Shown piece after piece: positions 54,955 through 64,000 of a DNA stretch of 64,000 nt. The notes beneath the pieces were generated by a model. The model saw only the letters and a list, made by a program, of their open reading frames with translations, had not been told where the DNA came from and ran no database searches. Positions within the stretch are counted from its first letter, which is position 1. The number at the start of each line of letters is the position of its first letter. The DNA is taken from contig NZ_CP017024.1 of NCBI RefSeq assembly GCF_014522265.1, forward strand, positions 62,001-126,000, given 5' to 3'. The translations under genes and the position numbers were made by a program. Origin of the DNA: Pseudomonas oryzihabitans (lineage in GTDB: Bacteria > Pseudomonadota > Gammaproteobacteria > Pseudomonadales > Pseudomonadaceae).

Positions 54955-55641
54955 ATGTCCAGCAGCTACCATGCCTCTACCGTAGAACAACTCGGCCAGC
55001 GACTCGCGGCCGGGCAATTTCCACCCGGTAGCGCCCTCAAGGTAGAGGCGGACCTCTGCCAGGAACTGGGTGTCAGTCGCACCATCCTGCGCGAAGCGAT
55101 CAAGACCCTGGCGGCCAAGGGCATGCTGGAAGTCGGCCCCAAGGTCGGTACCCGGGTCCTGCCGCTCAGTCGCTGGAATCTGTTCGATACCCAGGTGGTG
55201 GGCTGGCTGGCCACGGGCGGTCTGCCCGCCCATTTCGTCAAGGACCTGCTGGATCTGCGCCACGCCATCGAGCCGGCAGCAGTGCGCTGGGCCTGCGAAA
55301 GGGCCACCCCCGAGCAGGTCCAGGCGATCCAGGTCGCCTACCAGCACCTGGAAGCGTCGCTCGATGGCGGCGACTACAATACCGCCGACCAGCGCTTCCA
55401 CGAATGCGTCCTGGCGGCCAGCCACAATCAGTTCATCGAGCAGATGGTGCCCGCCCTGGGCGCGCTGCTGGCAGCCTCCTTCACCCTGTCGTCGGCCGAT
55501 CCCGACGAATTGCGGCGTACCCTCCCCCTGCACAAGACCCTGGCCGACGGCATCGCCTCGCGCGATGCGGCGCGTGCCGTCTGGGCCTGCATGATGCTGA
55601 TCGACAGCGCGGCGGTGACCCTGGCGCGCTATACCGACTGA
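54955..55641 (+). CDS. GntR/FCD-family regulator
   Basis: 228 aa. ATG 54955 (MSSSYHASTVEQLGQ) chosen; the frame extends to 54922 without a ribosome-binding site. HTH STVEQLGQRLAAGQFPPGSALKVEADLCQELGVSRTILREAIKTL, then FCD (LLDLRHAIEPAAVRWACERA, FHECVLAASHNQFIEQM, HKTLADGI). Related to the preceding gene; the two are a tandem regulator pair in front of the arabinose genes. Confidence 0.88.
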   Translation: MSSSYHASTVEQLGQRLAAGQFPPGSALKVEADLCQELGVSRTILREAIKTLAAKGMLEVGPKVGTRVLPLSRWNLFDTQVVGWLATGGLPAHFVKDLLDLRHAIEPAAVRWACERATPEQVQAIQVAYQHLEASLDGGDYNTADQRFHECVLAASHNQFIEQMVPALGALLAASFTLSSADPDELRRTLPLHKTLADGIASRDAARAVWACMMLIDSAAVTLARYTD

Positions 55642-55721
55642 CGTTTCGGTCGGCAACCTTGGCGTCTCTCCAGGTTCCCATGCCTGGATTTCCCGTCCTG
55701 CCACAACAAGAGAGGTGAACG

Positions 55722-56591
55722 ATGGATTGGCAGCCGCTGCTTCCCCAGCGCTTCAAACTGGCCGAAGGTCCCTTCTGGGACCAGGAGACCCAGGCGCTCT
55801 ACTGGGTAGATATCGCCGGCTTCAAGGCCTGCCGCCTGCGCGGCGAGCAGTATCAGGAATGGCAGCTGGATCGTCCCTGCTCCGCCTTCGTGCCCACGGT
55901 CCGCGGCGATGCCCTGGTGACCCTGCCGAACGGCGTCTTCCGCCTGGATCTCGATTCCCCGCTAGAACGTCCCGCGCTGGAACTCTTCTGCGTCGCCGAT
56001 CCCGATCCGGGCAATCGCGGCAACGAGGCCCGCTGTGACGCCCAGGGGCGTCTGTGGCTGGGCACCATGCAGAACAACCTCGATGCCCAGGGCGGCGACG
56101 TGGCCATCGACCGGCACTCGGGCGGTCTGTTTCGCATCGATCCCGACGGCAGCGTCAGCCGGCACGCCAGCGACCTCGGCATCGCCAATACCCTGGTATG
56201 GAGCGCGGCGGACAACCACGTCATCAGCGCCGACACCCTCAAGGACACCCTCTATCGCTATCCGCTGGATGCCAGCGGCAACCTGGGTGCACCCACCGTC
56301 TGGGCCGGTCCCCACGAGCGCGGCTCGCCGGACGGCTCGGCCATCGACAGCGAAGGCTGCGTATGGAACGCACGCTGGGACGGCAACTGCCTGCTGCGTT
56401 TCTCGCCGGAGGGCGAGCTGCTGGAGATCGTCGAGCTGCCAGTGCAGCGGCCCACCAGCTGCGTCTTCGGCGGAGCGGATCTGCGCACCCTCTACGTCAC
56501 CAGCGCCGCCGCCGACGGTACCCTCGACGGCGCCCTGCTCAAGGCCACCGCGCCGGTCGCCGGCATGCCCTGCCACAGGTTCGCCGGCTGA
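55722..56591 (+). CDS. SMP-30/gluconolactonase-family sugar lactonase (likely arabinolactonase)
   Basis: 289 aa, six-bladed propeller lactonase. Metal residues in LAEGPFWDQE (Glu15), NEARCDAQGRLWLGTM, DLGIANTLVWSAA (Asn) and GSPDGSAIDSEGCVWNARW (Asp). Hydrolyses aldonolactones; with AraFGH, arabonate dehydratase and a semialdehyde dehydrogenase nearby, L-arabino-gamma-lactone is the likely substrate. Confidence 0.9.
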   Translation: MDWQPLLPQRFKLAEGPFWDQETQALYWVDIAGFKACRLRGEQYQEWQLDRPCSAFVPTVRGDALVTLPNGVFRLDLDSPLERPALELFCVADPDPGNRGNEARCDAQGRLWLGTMQNNLDAQGGDVAIDRHSGGLFRIDPDGSVSRHASDLGIANTLVWSAADNHVISADTLKDTLYRYPLDASGNLGAPTVWAGPHERGSPDGSAIDSEGCVWNARWDGNCLLRFSPEGELLEIVELPVQRPTSCVFGGADLRTLYVTSAAADGTLDGALLKATAPVAGMPCHRFAG

Positions 56592-56812
56592 TTCATCCTA
56601 CCGGCCCAGGCGCCCTTCCGCGGCGCCTTTCCGCTTCGAGCCCTATGTAACAGCTTGGTGACAGAGATGACGAAAAATCTCGTCACCTTTTTCTTGCGCC
56701 CGCATCCATCCAATCATAATATCAATGCAGAGCGGCGTCGTCTGACCTCCACGACGGCAGCCCGCCGCCTCGCATTGCCTGGCCACACCAATAAAAACAA
56801 GGAGTTCCAGCT
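56592..56812. promoter_or_regulatory. Intergenic region upstream of araF with hairpin and operator-like site
   Basis: 221 bp. GGTGA..GAGAT / ATCTC..TCACC hairpin (about 56655-56688) followed by TTTTTC could end the lactonase transcript. TCATAATATCA at 56714-56724 is AT-rich and resembles the TGATANTA motif at 54023. Probably holds the araFGH promoter. Confidence 0.45.
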
Positions 56813-57817
56813 ATGTTCCGTGTTCCGGGAGTTCGTTCTCTGCTGCGTGCCGCCCTCGCCGCCGGCGCTGTCAGCCTGTCCCTTTCCGCTTTCGCTGCCG
56901 ATCCGGTCAAGATCGGTTTCCTGGTCAAGCAACCCGAGGAACCCTGGTTCCAGACCGAGTGGGCCTTCGCCGAGAAAGCCGCCAAGGACAAGGGTTTTAC
57001 CCTGCTCAAGATCGCCGTGCCGGATGGCGAGAAGACCCTCGCCGCCATCGACAGCCTGGCCGCCAACGGCGCCAAGGGCTTCGTGATCTGCCCGCCCGAC
57101 GTCTCCCTCGGCCCGGCCATCGTGGCCAAGGCCAAGCTCAACGACCTCAAGGTCATGGCCGTGGACGACCGCTTCGTCGACGCCAAGGGCAAATTCATGG
57201 AAGACGTGCCCTACCTGGGCATGGCCGCCTTCGAGGTCGGTCAGCAGCAGGGCGCCGCCATGGCCGCCGAAGCCGAGAAGCGTGGCTGGAAGTGGGATGA
57301 CACCTATGCGGTGATCAACACCTACAACGAGCTGGATACCGGCAAGAAGCGCACCGACGGTTCGGTGGAAGCCCTGAAGAAGGCCGGCCTGCCCGCCGAC
57401 CACATCATCTTCGCGCCGCAGAAGACCCTGGACGTGCCCGGCAGCATGGACTCCACCACCTCCGCGCTGGTCAAGCTGCCTTCAACCGCCAAGCACCTGA
57501 TCATCGGCGGCATGAACGACAACACCGTGCTGGGCGGCGTCCGCGCCACCGAAAGCGCCGGCTTCAAGGCCGAGCAGGTGATCGGCATCGGCATCAACGG
57601 CACCGATGCCATCGGCGAACTGAAGAAAGCCAACAGCGGCTTCTTCGGCTCCATGCTGCCCAGCCCCCACGAAGAGGGCTACCAGACCGCCAGCATGATG
57701 TACGAGTGGGTGACTACCGGTAAGGAACCGCCCAAGTACACCGCGATGGACAAGGTCACCCTCATCACCCGCGCCAATTTCCAGCAAGAGCTGGAAAAGA
57801 TCGGCCTCTGGAAGTGA
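56813..57817 (+). CDS. araF: L-arabinose-binding periplasmic protein
   Basis: 334 aa, signal peptide MFRVPGVRSLLRAALAAGAVSLSLSAFA. PBP1-type sugar-binding protein: VKIGFLVKQPEEPWFQTEWAFAEKAA, MAVDDRFVDAKGKFMEDVPYLGMAAFEVG, NTYNELDTGKKRTDG. Closely follows the AraF family in those three regions. Feeds AraH/AraG. First gene of araFGH, AAGGAG at 56801 upstream. Confidence 0.94.
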   Translation: MFRVPGVRSLLRAALAAGAVSLSLSAFAADPVKIGFLVKQPEEPWFQTEWAFAEKAAKDKGFTLLKIAVPDGEKTLAAIDSLAANGAKGFVICPPDVSLGPAIVAKAKLNDLKVMAVDDRFVDAKGKFMEDVPYLGMAAFEVGQQQGAAMAAEAEKRGWKWDDTYAVINTYNELDTGKKRTDGSVEALKKAGLPADHIIFAPQKTLDVPGSMDSTTSALVKLPSTAKHLIIGGMNDNTVLGGVRATESAGFKAEQVIGIGINGTDAIGELKKANSGFFGSMLPSPHEEGYQTASMMYEWVTTGKEPPKYTAMDKVTLITRANFQQELEKIGLWK

Positions 57818-57876
57818 TGACCCCGGCGGCGCCGGTCCTGGCGCCGCCCTCCTCTTTCGTCTGACAGGAGTGCTTC

Positions 57877-59403
<1,527 letters not shown>

Positions 59404-59429
59404 TGAAAACAAGAAAAGAGGTTCAGTCC

Positions 59430-60398
59430 ATGTCCGCCCAACCCCACAGCCTGACCCCGCCGCGCCGCGGCTTCGACATGCGTCGCTTCCTCGACGACTG
59501 GGCCATGATGCTGGCCGCCGTCGTCATCTTCACCCTCTGCGCGCTGTTCGTGCAGAACTTCCTCTCCCCACTGAACATGCGCGGTCTGGGCCTGGCGATC
59601 TCCACCGTGGGCATCGCCGCCTGCACCATGCTGTTCTGCCTGGCCTCCGGCCACTTCGACCTCTCGGTGGGGTCGGTCATCGCCTGTGCCGGGGTGGTCG
59701 CCGCGGTGGTGATGCGCGAATTCGACAGCGTCTTTCTCGGCGTCGCCGCCGCCCTGGCCATGGGCCTGGTGGTCGGCCTGATCAACGGCCTGGTGATCGC
59801 CAAGCTCAAGATCAACGCCTTGATCACGACCTTGGCGACCATGCAGATCGTGCGCGGCCTGGGCTACATCTTCTCCGACGGCAAGGCCGTGGGCGTTTCC
59901 CAGGAGCAGTTCTTCGTGTTCGGCAACGGCCAGCTGTTCGGCCTGCCGGTGCCCATCGTCATCACCCTGCTGTGCATCCTGTTCTTTGGCTGGCTGCTCA
60001 ACTACACCACCTTCGGCCGCAACACCATGGCCATCGGCGGCAACGAGGAAGCCGCGCTGCTGGCCGGCGTCCACGTCGATCGCACCAAGATCATCATCTT
60101 CGCCATGCACGGGGTGATCGGCGCCCTGGCCGGCGTGGTGCTGGCCTCGCGCATGACCTCCGGCCAGCCGATGATCGGCCAGGGCTTCGAACTCACGGTG
60201 ATCTCCGCCTGCGTGCTGGGCGGGGTTTCCCTGGCCGGCGGCATCGGCATGATCCGCCACGTGATCGCCGGCGTGCTGATCCTGGCGATCATCGAGAACG
60301 CCATGAACCTGAAGAACATCGACACCTTCTACCAGTACGTCATCCGCGGAACCATCCTGCTGCTGGCCGTGGTCATCGACCGCTTCAAGCAGCGCTAA
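59430..60398 (+). CDS. araH: L-arabinose ABC transporter permease
   Basis: 322 aa from ATG 59430 (MSAQPHSL), with AGAGG 8 nt upstream; an in-frame ATG at 59403 would overlap the araG stop but lacks an RBS. Eight to ten helices of the BPD_transp_2 (ribose/galactose/arabinose) family: SGHFDLSVGSVIACAGVVAA, INGLVIAKLKINALITTLATM, GGNEEAALLAGVHVDRTKI, GGVSLAGGIGMIRHVIAGVLIL. Confidence 0.93.
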   Translation: MSAQPHSLTPPRRGFDMRRFLDDWAMMLAAVVIFTLCALFVQNFLSPLNMRGLGLAISTVGIAACTMLFCLASGHFDLSVGSVIACAGVVAAVVMREFDSVFLGVAAALAMGLVVGLINGLVIAKLKINALITTLATMQIVRGLGYIFSDGKAVGVSQEQFFVFGNGQLFGLPVPIVITLLCILFFGWLLNYTTFGRNTMAIGGNEEAALLAGVHVDRTKIIIFAMHGVIGALAGVVLASRMTSGQPMIGQGFELTVISACVLGGVSLAGGIGMIRHVIAGVLILAIIENAMNLKNIDTFYQYVIRGTILLLAVVIDRFKQR

Positions 60399-60479
60399 AC
60401 CCAGACTGTGCCCTCCCCGCGGCGCCACGGGCGCCGTGCCGGGGACCGCTTTGCCCGTGAAATGCCCGAGGACAAGACA

Positions 60480-62218
60480 ATGACCACGCCCAAACGCCCG
60501 CTCCGCTCCGCCCAGTGGTTTGGCAGCAACGACAAGAACGGCTTCATGTACCGCAGCTGGATGAAGAATCAGGGCATCCCGGATCACGAATTCCAGGGCA
60601 AGCCCGTCATCGGCATCTGCAACACCTGGTCCGAGCTGACCCCCTGCAACGCCCACTTCCGCAAGATCGCCGAACACGTCAAGCGCGGCATCTATGAAGC
60701 CGGCGGCTTCCCGGTGGAATTCCCGGTGTTCTCCAATGGCGAATCCAACCTCAGACCCACCGCCATGTTGACCCGCAACCTGGCCAGCATGGACGTGGAG
60801 GAAGCCATTCGCGGCAATCCGGTGGACGCCGTGGTGCTGCTCACCGGCTGCGACAAGACCACGCCGGCGCTGCTGATGGGCGCCGCCAGCTGCGACGTGC
60901 CGGCCATCGTCGTCACGGGCGGCCCCATGCTCAACGGCAAGCACCACGGCCGCGACATCGGTGCCGGCACCATCGTCTGGCAGATGCACGAAGCCTACAA
61001 GGCCGGTGCCATTGACCTCAACGAATTCCTCTCCGCCGAAGCCGGGATGTCGCGCTCGGCCGGTACCTGCAACACCATGGGCACCGCCTCCACCATGGCC
61101 TGCATGGCCGAAGCCCTGGGCACCTCGCTGCCGCACAACGCCGCCATTCCGGCGGTGGATTCGCGGCGCTACGTGCTGGCGCACCTGTCCGGCATGCGCA
61201 TCGTCGAGATGGTGGAAGAAGACCTGCGACTGTCGAAGATCCTCACCAAGGAAGCCTTCGAGAACGCCATTCGCGTCAACGCCGCCATCGGCGGTTCCAC
61301 CAACGCGGTGATCCACCTCAAGGCCATCGCCGGCCGCATCGGCGTGGACCTGGAGCTGGACGACTGGACCCGGGTCGGCCGCGGCACCCCCACCATCGTC
61401 GACCTGCAGCCCTCCGGACGCTTCCTGATGGAAGAGTTCTACTATGCCGGCGGCCTGCCGGCGGTGATCCGCCGCATGGGCGAAGCCAAGCTGCTGCCCC
61501 ACCCGAGGCCCTGACCGCCAACGGCAAGAGCCTCTGGGCCAACTGCGCCGAGGCGCCCATCTACGGCGACGACGAGGTCATCCGCGCCCTGGACAACCCG
61601 CTGCGCGCCGACGGCGGCATCTGCGTGCTGCGCGGCAACCTGGCGCCCAAAGGCGCGGTGCTCAAGCCCTCGGCCGCGACCCCGGCGCTCATGCAGCATC
61701 GCGGTCGCGCCGTGGTGTTCGAGAACCTGGAAGACTACAAGGCGCGCATCGTCGACCCGGACCTGGATATCGACGAGACCTGCGTGATGGTGCTGAAGAA
61801 CTGCGGACCCAAGGGGTATCCGGGCATGGCCGAGGTGGGCAACATGGGCCTGCCGGCCAAGCTGCTGGCCAAGGGCATCACCGACATGGTGCGCATCTCC
61901 GACGCCCGCATGAGCGGCACCGCCTACGGCACCGTGGTCCTGCACGTGGCACCCGAGGCCTCGGCCGGTGGCCCCCTGGCAGTGGTCCGCGAAGGCGACA
62001 TGATCGAACTGGACTGCGCTTCCGGGCGCCTGCACCTGGATATCCCCGACGAAGAACTGGCCGCGCGCCTGGCCGACTGGCAACCGCCGGCCGACCAGCT
62101 GCTGGCCGGCGGTTATCGCCGCCTCTACGTCAACCATGTGCTGCAGGCCGACGAAGGCTGCGACTTCGACTTCCTGGTCGGTTGCCGCGGCGCCGAGGTG
62201 CCTCGCCACTCCCATTGA
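60480..62218 (+). pseudogene. L-arabonate dehydratase (IlvD/Edd family), frameshifted
   Basis: [2Fe-2S] dehydratase turning L-arabonate into 2-keto-3-deoxyarabonate. ATG 60480 (MTTPKRPLRSAQWFG). Cluster ligand regions NTWSELTPCNAH, LTGCDKTTPALLMGAASCD and SAGTCNTMGTAS are intact. The N-terminal frame ends ...AKLLPHPRP*; the C-terminal frame picks up LTANGKSLWANCAEAPI and runs through GCRGAEVPRHSH. CACCCGAGG at 61500-61508 is one C short (C run 61502-61504). Restoring it gives 579 aa, the length of rhizobial arabinonate dehydratase. Probably an error or very recent. Confidence 0.9.
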
Positions 62219-62227
62219 CCGGCTCTA

Positions 62228-62263
62228 CCCCCTCTCCCACCGGGAGAGGGTCGGGGTGAGGGG
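62228..62263. repeat. Interspersed palindromic repeat, CCCTCTCCC family (copy 3)
   Basis: CCCTCTCCCACCGGGAGAGGG plus TCGGGGTGAGGGG tail, between the dehydratase and mutarotase genes. Same orientation as the two copies at 1.7 kb. Confidence 0.8.
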
Positions 62264-62340
62264 CTGGCGCAGCCTCTCTTTCCGGAACTCGGGCCCTCTG
62301 CCCCACTCTTGCACAACAACAAACCGAAAAGGTGGTCGAG

Positions 62341-63488
62341 ATGAAACGCACGTTAGCCCTCACCGGACTTGGACTGTCACTCATGATCAGCACCCTTACC
62401 GCCCAGGCGGCCGGCCTCAGCAGCCAGCAGTCGAGCTTTGGCAAGCTGCCCGATGGCACCCCCATCGAAAAGTTCGTCCTGACCAACAGCCACGGCATGC
62501 AGGCCACCGTCATCACCTACGGCGGCGTGCTGCAGGCGCTCAAGGTGCCCGACCGCAAGGGCCACAGCGAAGACGTGGTCCTGGGCTTCGATGACGTCCA
62601 GGGTTATCTCGACAACCCCACCGTATTCTTTGGCGCCACCATCGGCCGCTTCGGCAACCGCATCGCCGAGGGCCGCTTCAGTCTTGACGGCAAGAGCTAC
62701 CAGATCCCCCAGAACGACAAGACCAACGCCCTGCACGGCGGCCCCAGGGCTTCAATACCAAGGTATGGAAGGCCGAGCCGGCCAAGGGTGACGGCTGGGT
62801 CGGCGTGACCCTGAGCTATGTCTCCCCCGATGGCGAGATGGGCTTTCCCGGCACCCTCACCACCCAGGTGACCTACCAGCTGGACGAGCACAACCAGCTG
62901 ACCCTCAAGTACCGCGCCACCACCGACAAGCCGACGGTGCTCAACCTGACCAACCACAGCTACTTCAACCTGGCCGGCGCCGGCAGTGGCACCGTGCTCA
63001 AGCAGGTGGCGATGCTCAATGCCGACAAATACACGCCAGTGACCGCCAAGCTGATCCCCACCGGCGAATTGCCGCCCGTGGCCGGCACGCCGATGGACTT
63101 CCGCAAGCCGACCGCCATCGGCAAGCACATCGCCGACGAAAATCAGCAACTGAAGTACGCCGAACCCAAGCAGGGTGGCTATGACTTCAACTGGGTGCTC
63201 AACACCGCTGGCGATCTGCAGAAAGCCGCTGCCGTGGTGACCGACCCCGGCTCCGGTCGCACCCTGACCCTCTACACCACCGAACCGGGCGTGCAGTTCT
63301 ATACCGGCAACTTCCTGGAAGGGAACATCAAGGGCAAGGCCGGCAAGACCTACGGCCACTGGGGCGCCTTCACCCTGGAAACCCAGCACTACCCGGACGC
63401 CCCCAACCAGCCGAACTTCCCCACCACCCGCCTGGATCCCGGCCAGACCTACACCCAGACGACGATCTTCAAGTTCGCCGGCAAGTAG
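62341..63488 (+). pseudogene. Periplasmic aldose 1-epimerase (galactose mutarotase family), frameshifted
   Basis: Signal peptide MKRTLALTGLGLSLMISTLT, then ITYGGVLQALKVPDRKG, VFFGATIGRFGNRIAEG. Around NALHGGPRGF, the substrate-binding motif, the reading frame breaks: 62747-62749 GGG should be GGGG. The C-terminal frame contains NLTNHSYFNLAG, TGNFLEG and the C-terminal beta strands. Restoring one G gives a 382-aa mutarotase. It would interconvert sugar anomers before AraF uptake. Confidence 0.88.
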
Positions 63489-63503
63489 GGCCTGCTCCGA
63501 CTC

Positions 63504-63537
63504 AAGCAAAGGCCGCTCCCGGGAGCGGCCTTTGCTT
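63504..63537. terminator. 34-bp perfect palindrome, terminator after the mutarotase gene
   Basis: AAGCAAAGGCCGCTCCC / GGGAGCGGCCTTTGCTT, 17-bp arms with no loop, 16 bp after the stop. T-rich 3' end in both directions. Confidence 0.8.
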
Positions 63538-63544
63538 TGGTGCT

Positions 63545-63578
63545 CCCTCACCCCAACCCTCTCCCAGAGGGAGAGGGG
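63545..63578. repeat. Interspersed palindromic repeat, CCCTCTCCC family (copy 4, inverted)
   Basis: CCCTCACCCC, then CCCTCTCCC-AGA-GGGAGAGGG: the reverse orientation of the other three copies. Confidence 0.75.
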
Positions 63579-63599
63579 CAGCAGCGGTGCGCCTTTCGC

Positions 63600-63634
63600 C
63601 TCCGTGCTCCGTGCTCCGTGCTCCGTGCTCCGTA
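63600..63634. repeat. 7-bp tandem repeat (CTCCGTG)
   Basis: Five units of CTCCGTG (the last ends CTCCGTA), 63600-63634, inside the noncoding end region. Likely slippage-prone. Confidence 0.8.
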
Positions 63635-63636
63635 GC

Positions 63637-63662
63637 GTGGAAAACGGCGCAGCCTTTTCCAC
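63637..63662. repeat. REP of the RAYT-linked family near the window end
   Basis: GTGGAAAA (63637-63644) / TTTTCCAC (63655-63662) with loop CGGCGCAGCC. A half-copy (AGCCTTTTCCACTG) follows 100 bp later. Confidence 0.75.
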
Positions 63663-63819
63663 TGTCCTGCCATTGGCCCTTTTCATCACCCAATAAAAAA
63701 CCCGACGTCTCGCGACACCAGGTCTCTTCACCACTCAAGACCGCGCGATCAGCCTTTTCCACTGTCCTGCCACCGCCCCTTTCCATCACCCAATAAAAAA
63801 CCCGACGTCTCGCGACGCC
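63650..63819. repeat. Two 70-bp direct repeats with 100-bp period
   Basis: 63650-63719 and 63750-63819 share CAGCCTTTTCCACTGTCCTG and the AATAAAAAACCCGACGTCTC core. In the second copy the hairpin is complete (terminator 63795-63828); in the first the right arm has decayed (CACCAGGTCTCTTC). Confidence 0.75.
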
Positions 63820-63828
63820 GGGTTTTTT
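63795..63828. terminator. Bidirectional terminator before the aldehyde dehydrogenase
   Basis: AAAAAACCCG (63795-63804) / CGGGTTTTTT (63819-63828) with a 14-nt loop. The A-run and T-run give T-tracts in both directions, so it closes the leftward dehydrogenase and any rightward transcript. Confidence 0.75.
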
Positions 63829-63848
63829 ACCACCTCAAAGCACTAGGA

Positions 63849-64000
63849 TCAGATCGCGGCCTTGGTGTTCTCGCCGTTCACCAGACGCTGGATACCCAGC
63901 GGATTGGCGTTCTGCAGGGCTTCCGGGAGGAAGGCATCCGGATAGTTCTGGTAGCACACCGGACGCAGGAAGCGATCGACGGCCAGGGTACCGACGGAGG
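63849..64000 (-). CDS. Aldehyde dehydrogenase, 2-oxoglutarate semialdehyde type (C-terminal end only)
   Basis: The last ~50 codons of a gene on the minus strand, stop TGA at 63849-63851. Reading: TLAVDRFLRPVCYQNYPDAF then LPEALQNANPLGIQRLVNGE. The RFLRPVCYQ motif with PDAFLPE is typical of NADP-dependent alpha-ketoglutaric semialdehyde dehydrogenase, the last step of the oxidative arabinose pathway, though only the tail is visible. Supports the pathway assignment. Confidence 0.7.
   Translation of the reverse strand, partial: SVGTLAVDRFLRPVCYQNYPDAFLPEALQNANPLGIQRLVNGENTKAAI

Overview
The window is about 64 kb of a GC-rich gammaproteobacterial chromosome and reads as a Pseudomonas. Support for this comes from the 531-residue pseudomonad-type isocitrate lyase, the GntR-prpB-prpC-prpD methylcitrate locus, RAYT/REP elements, a FIST-MCP receptor, GGDEF proteins and an oxidative L-arabinose cluster. 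The species cannot be fixed from the sequence alone; the P. oryzihabitans/psychrotolerans group is a guess from gene content. Almost all of it is ordinary, densely packed, high-GC chromosome. The main compositional exception is an AT-rich patch at about 3.1-4.99 kb.

Layout. 0-3.1 kb: class Ia ribonucleotide reductase (nrdA 3' part, nrdB). 3.1-5.0 kb: AT-rich island with one orphan gene, a P-loop NTPase with a nuclease-like C-terminus. 5.0-7.9 kb: membrane protein, GGDEF protein, GNAT acetyltransferase. 7.9-9.9 kb: mobile-element zone with an IS110-family transposase split by one stop codon and a RAYT (REP transposase) between REP doublets. 9.9-13.8 kb: LysR/SDR pair, methyltransferase, SPOUT methyltransferase, IclR regulator. 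14.0-24.6 kb: a polyamine/opine-like uptake and oxidation cluster (ABC transporter, three-part FeS/flavin dehydrogenase, cupin) facing a second operon (MFS, M20 amidohydrolase, acetylpolyamine-amidohydrolase-like gene), with its own LysR. 25-41.9 kb: housekeeping and stress genes, including a voltage-gated-type ion channel, GST, PfpI-like protein, second GGDEF, RlpA, hemolysin III, antiporter, SUV3-like helicase, sugar efflux, a DUF305 gene behind a CueR-type promoter, a CAP protein, PpiC and a cytosolic FIST-MCP chemoreceptor. 42-49.2 kb: aceA and, convergent to it, prpR-prpB-prpC-prpD, so the glyoxylate and methylcitrate routes lie side by side. 49.3-53.9 kb: pabB, a short PAPS-reductase-like protein and two MFS transporters. 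54.1-64 kb: L-arabinose oxidation (two GntR/FCD regulators, lactonase, AraFGH, L-arabonate dehydratase, mutarotase, and the end of a semialdehyde dehydrogenase).

Two patterns cut across the map. First, five otherwise intact genes (about 21.6, 32.68, 54.28, 61.50 and 62.75 kb) each have a one-base deletion in a G/C run. In every case restoring one base rebuilds a full-length family member, so uncorrected sequencing error is at least as likely as real decay. Second, three different interspersed palindromic repeat families punctuate the intergenic spaces, and one of them brackets the RAYT gene.

The best candidates for something undescribed are the ATPase-nuclease orphan at 3183-4703, the non-coding upstream end of the IS110 element (a possible bridge RNA), a paired operator upstream of aceA, and a 56-bp repeat pair with an internal hairpin (37.75 and 47.4 kb).
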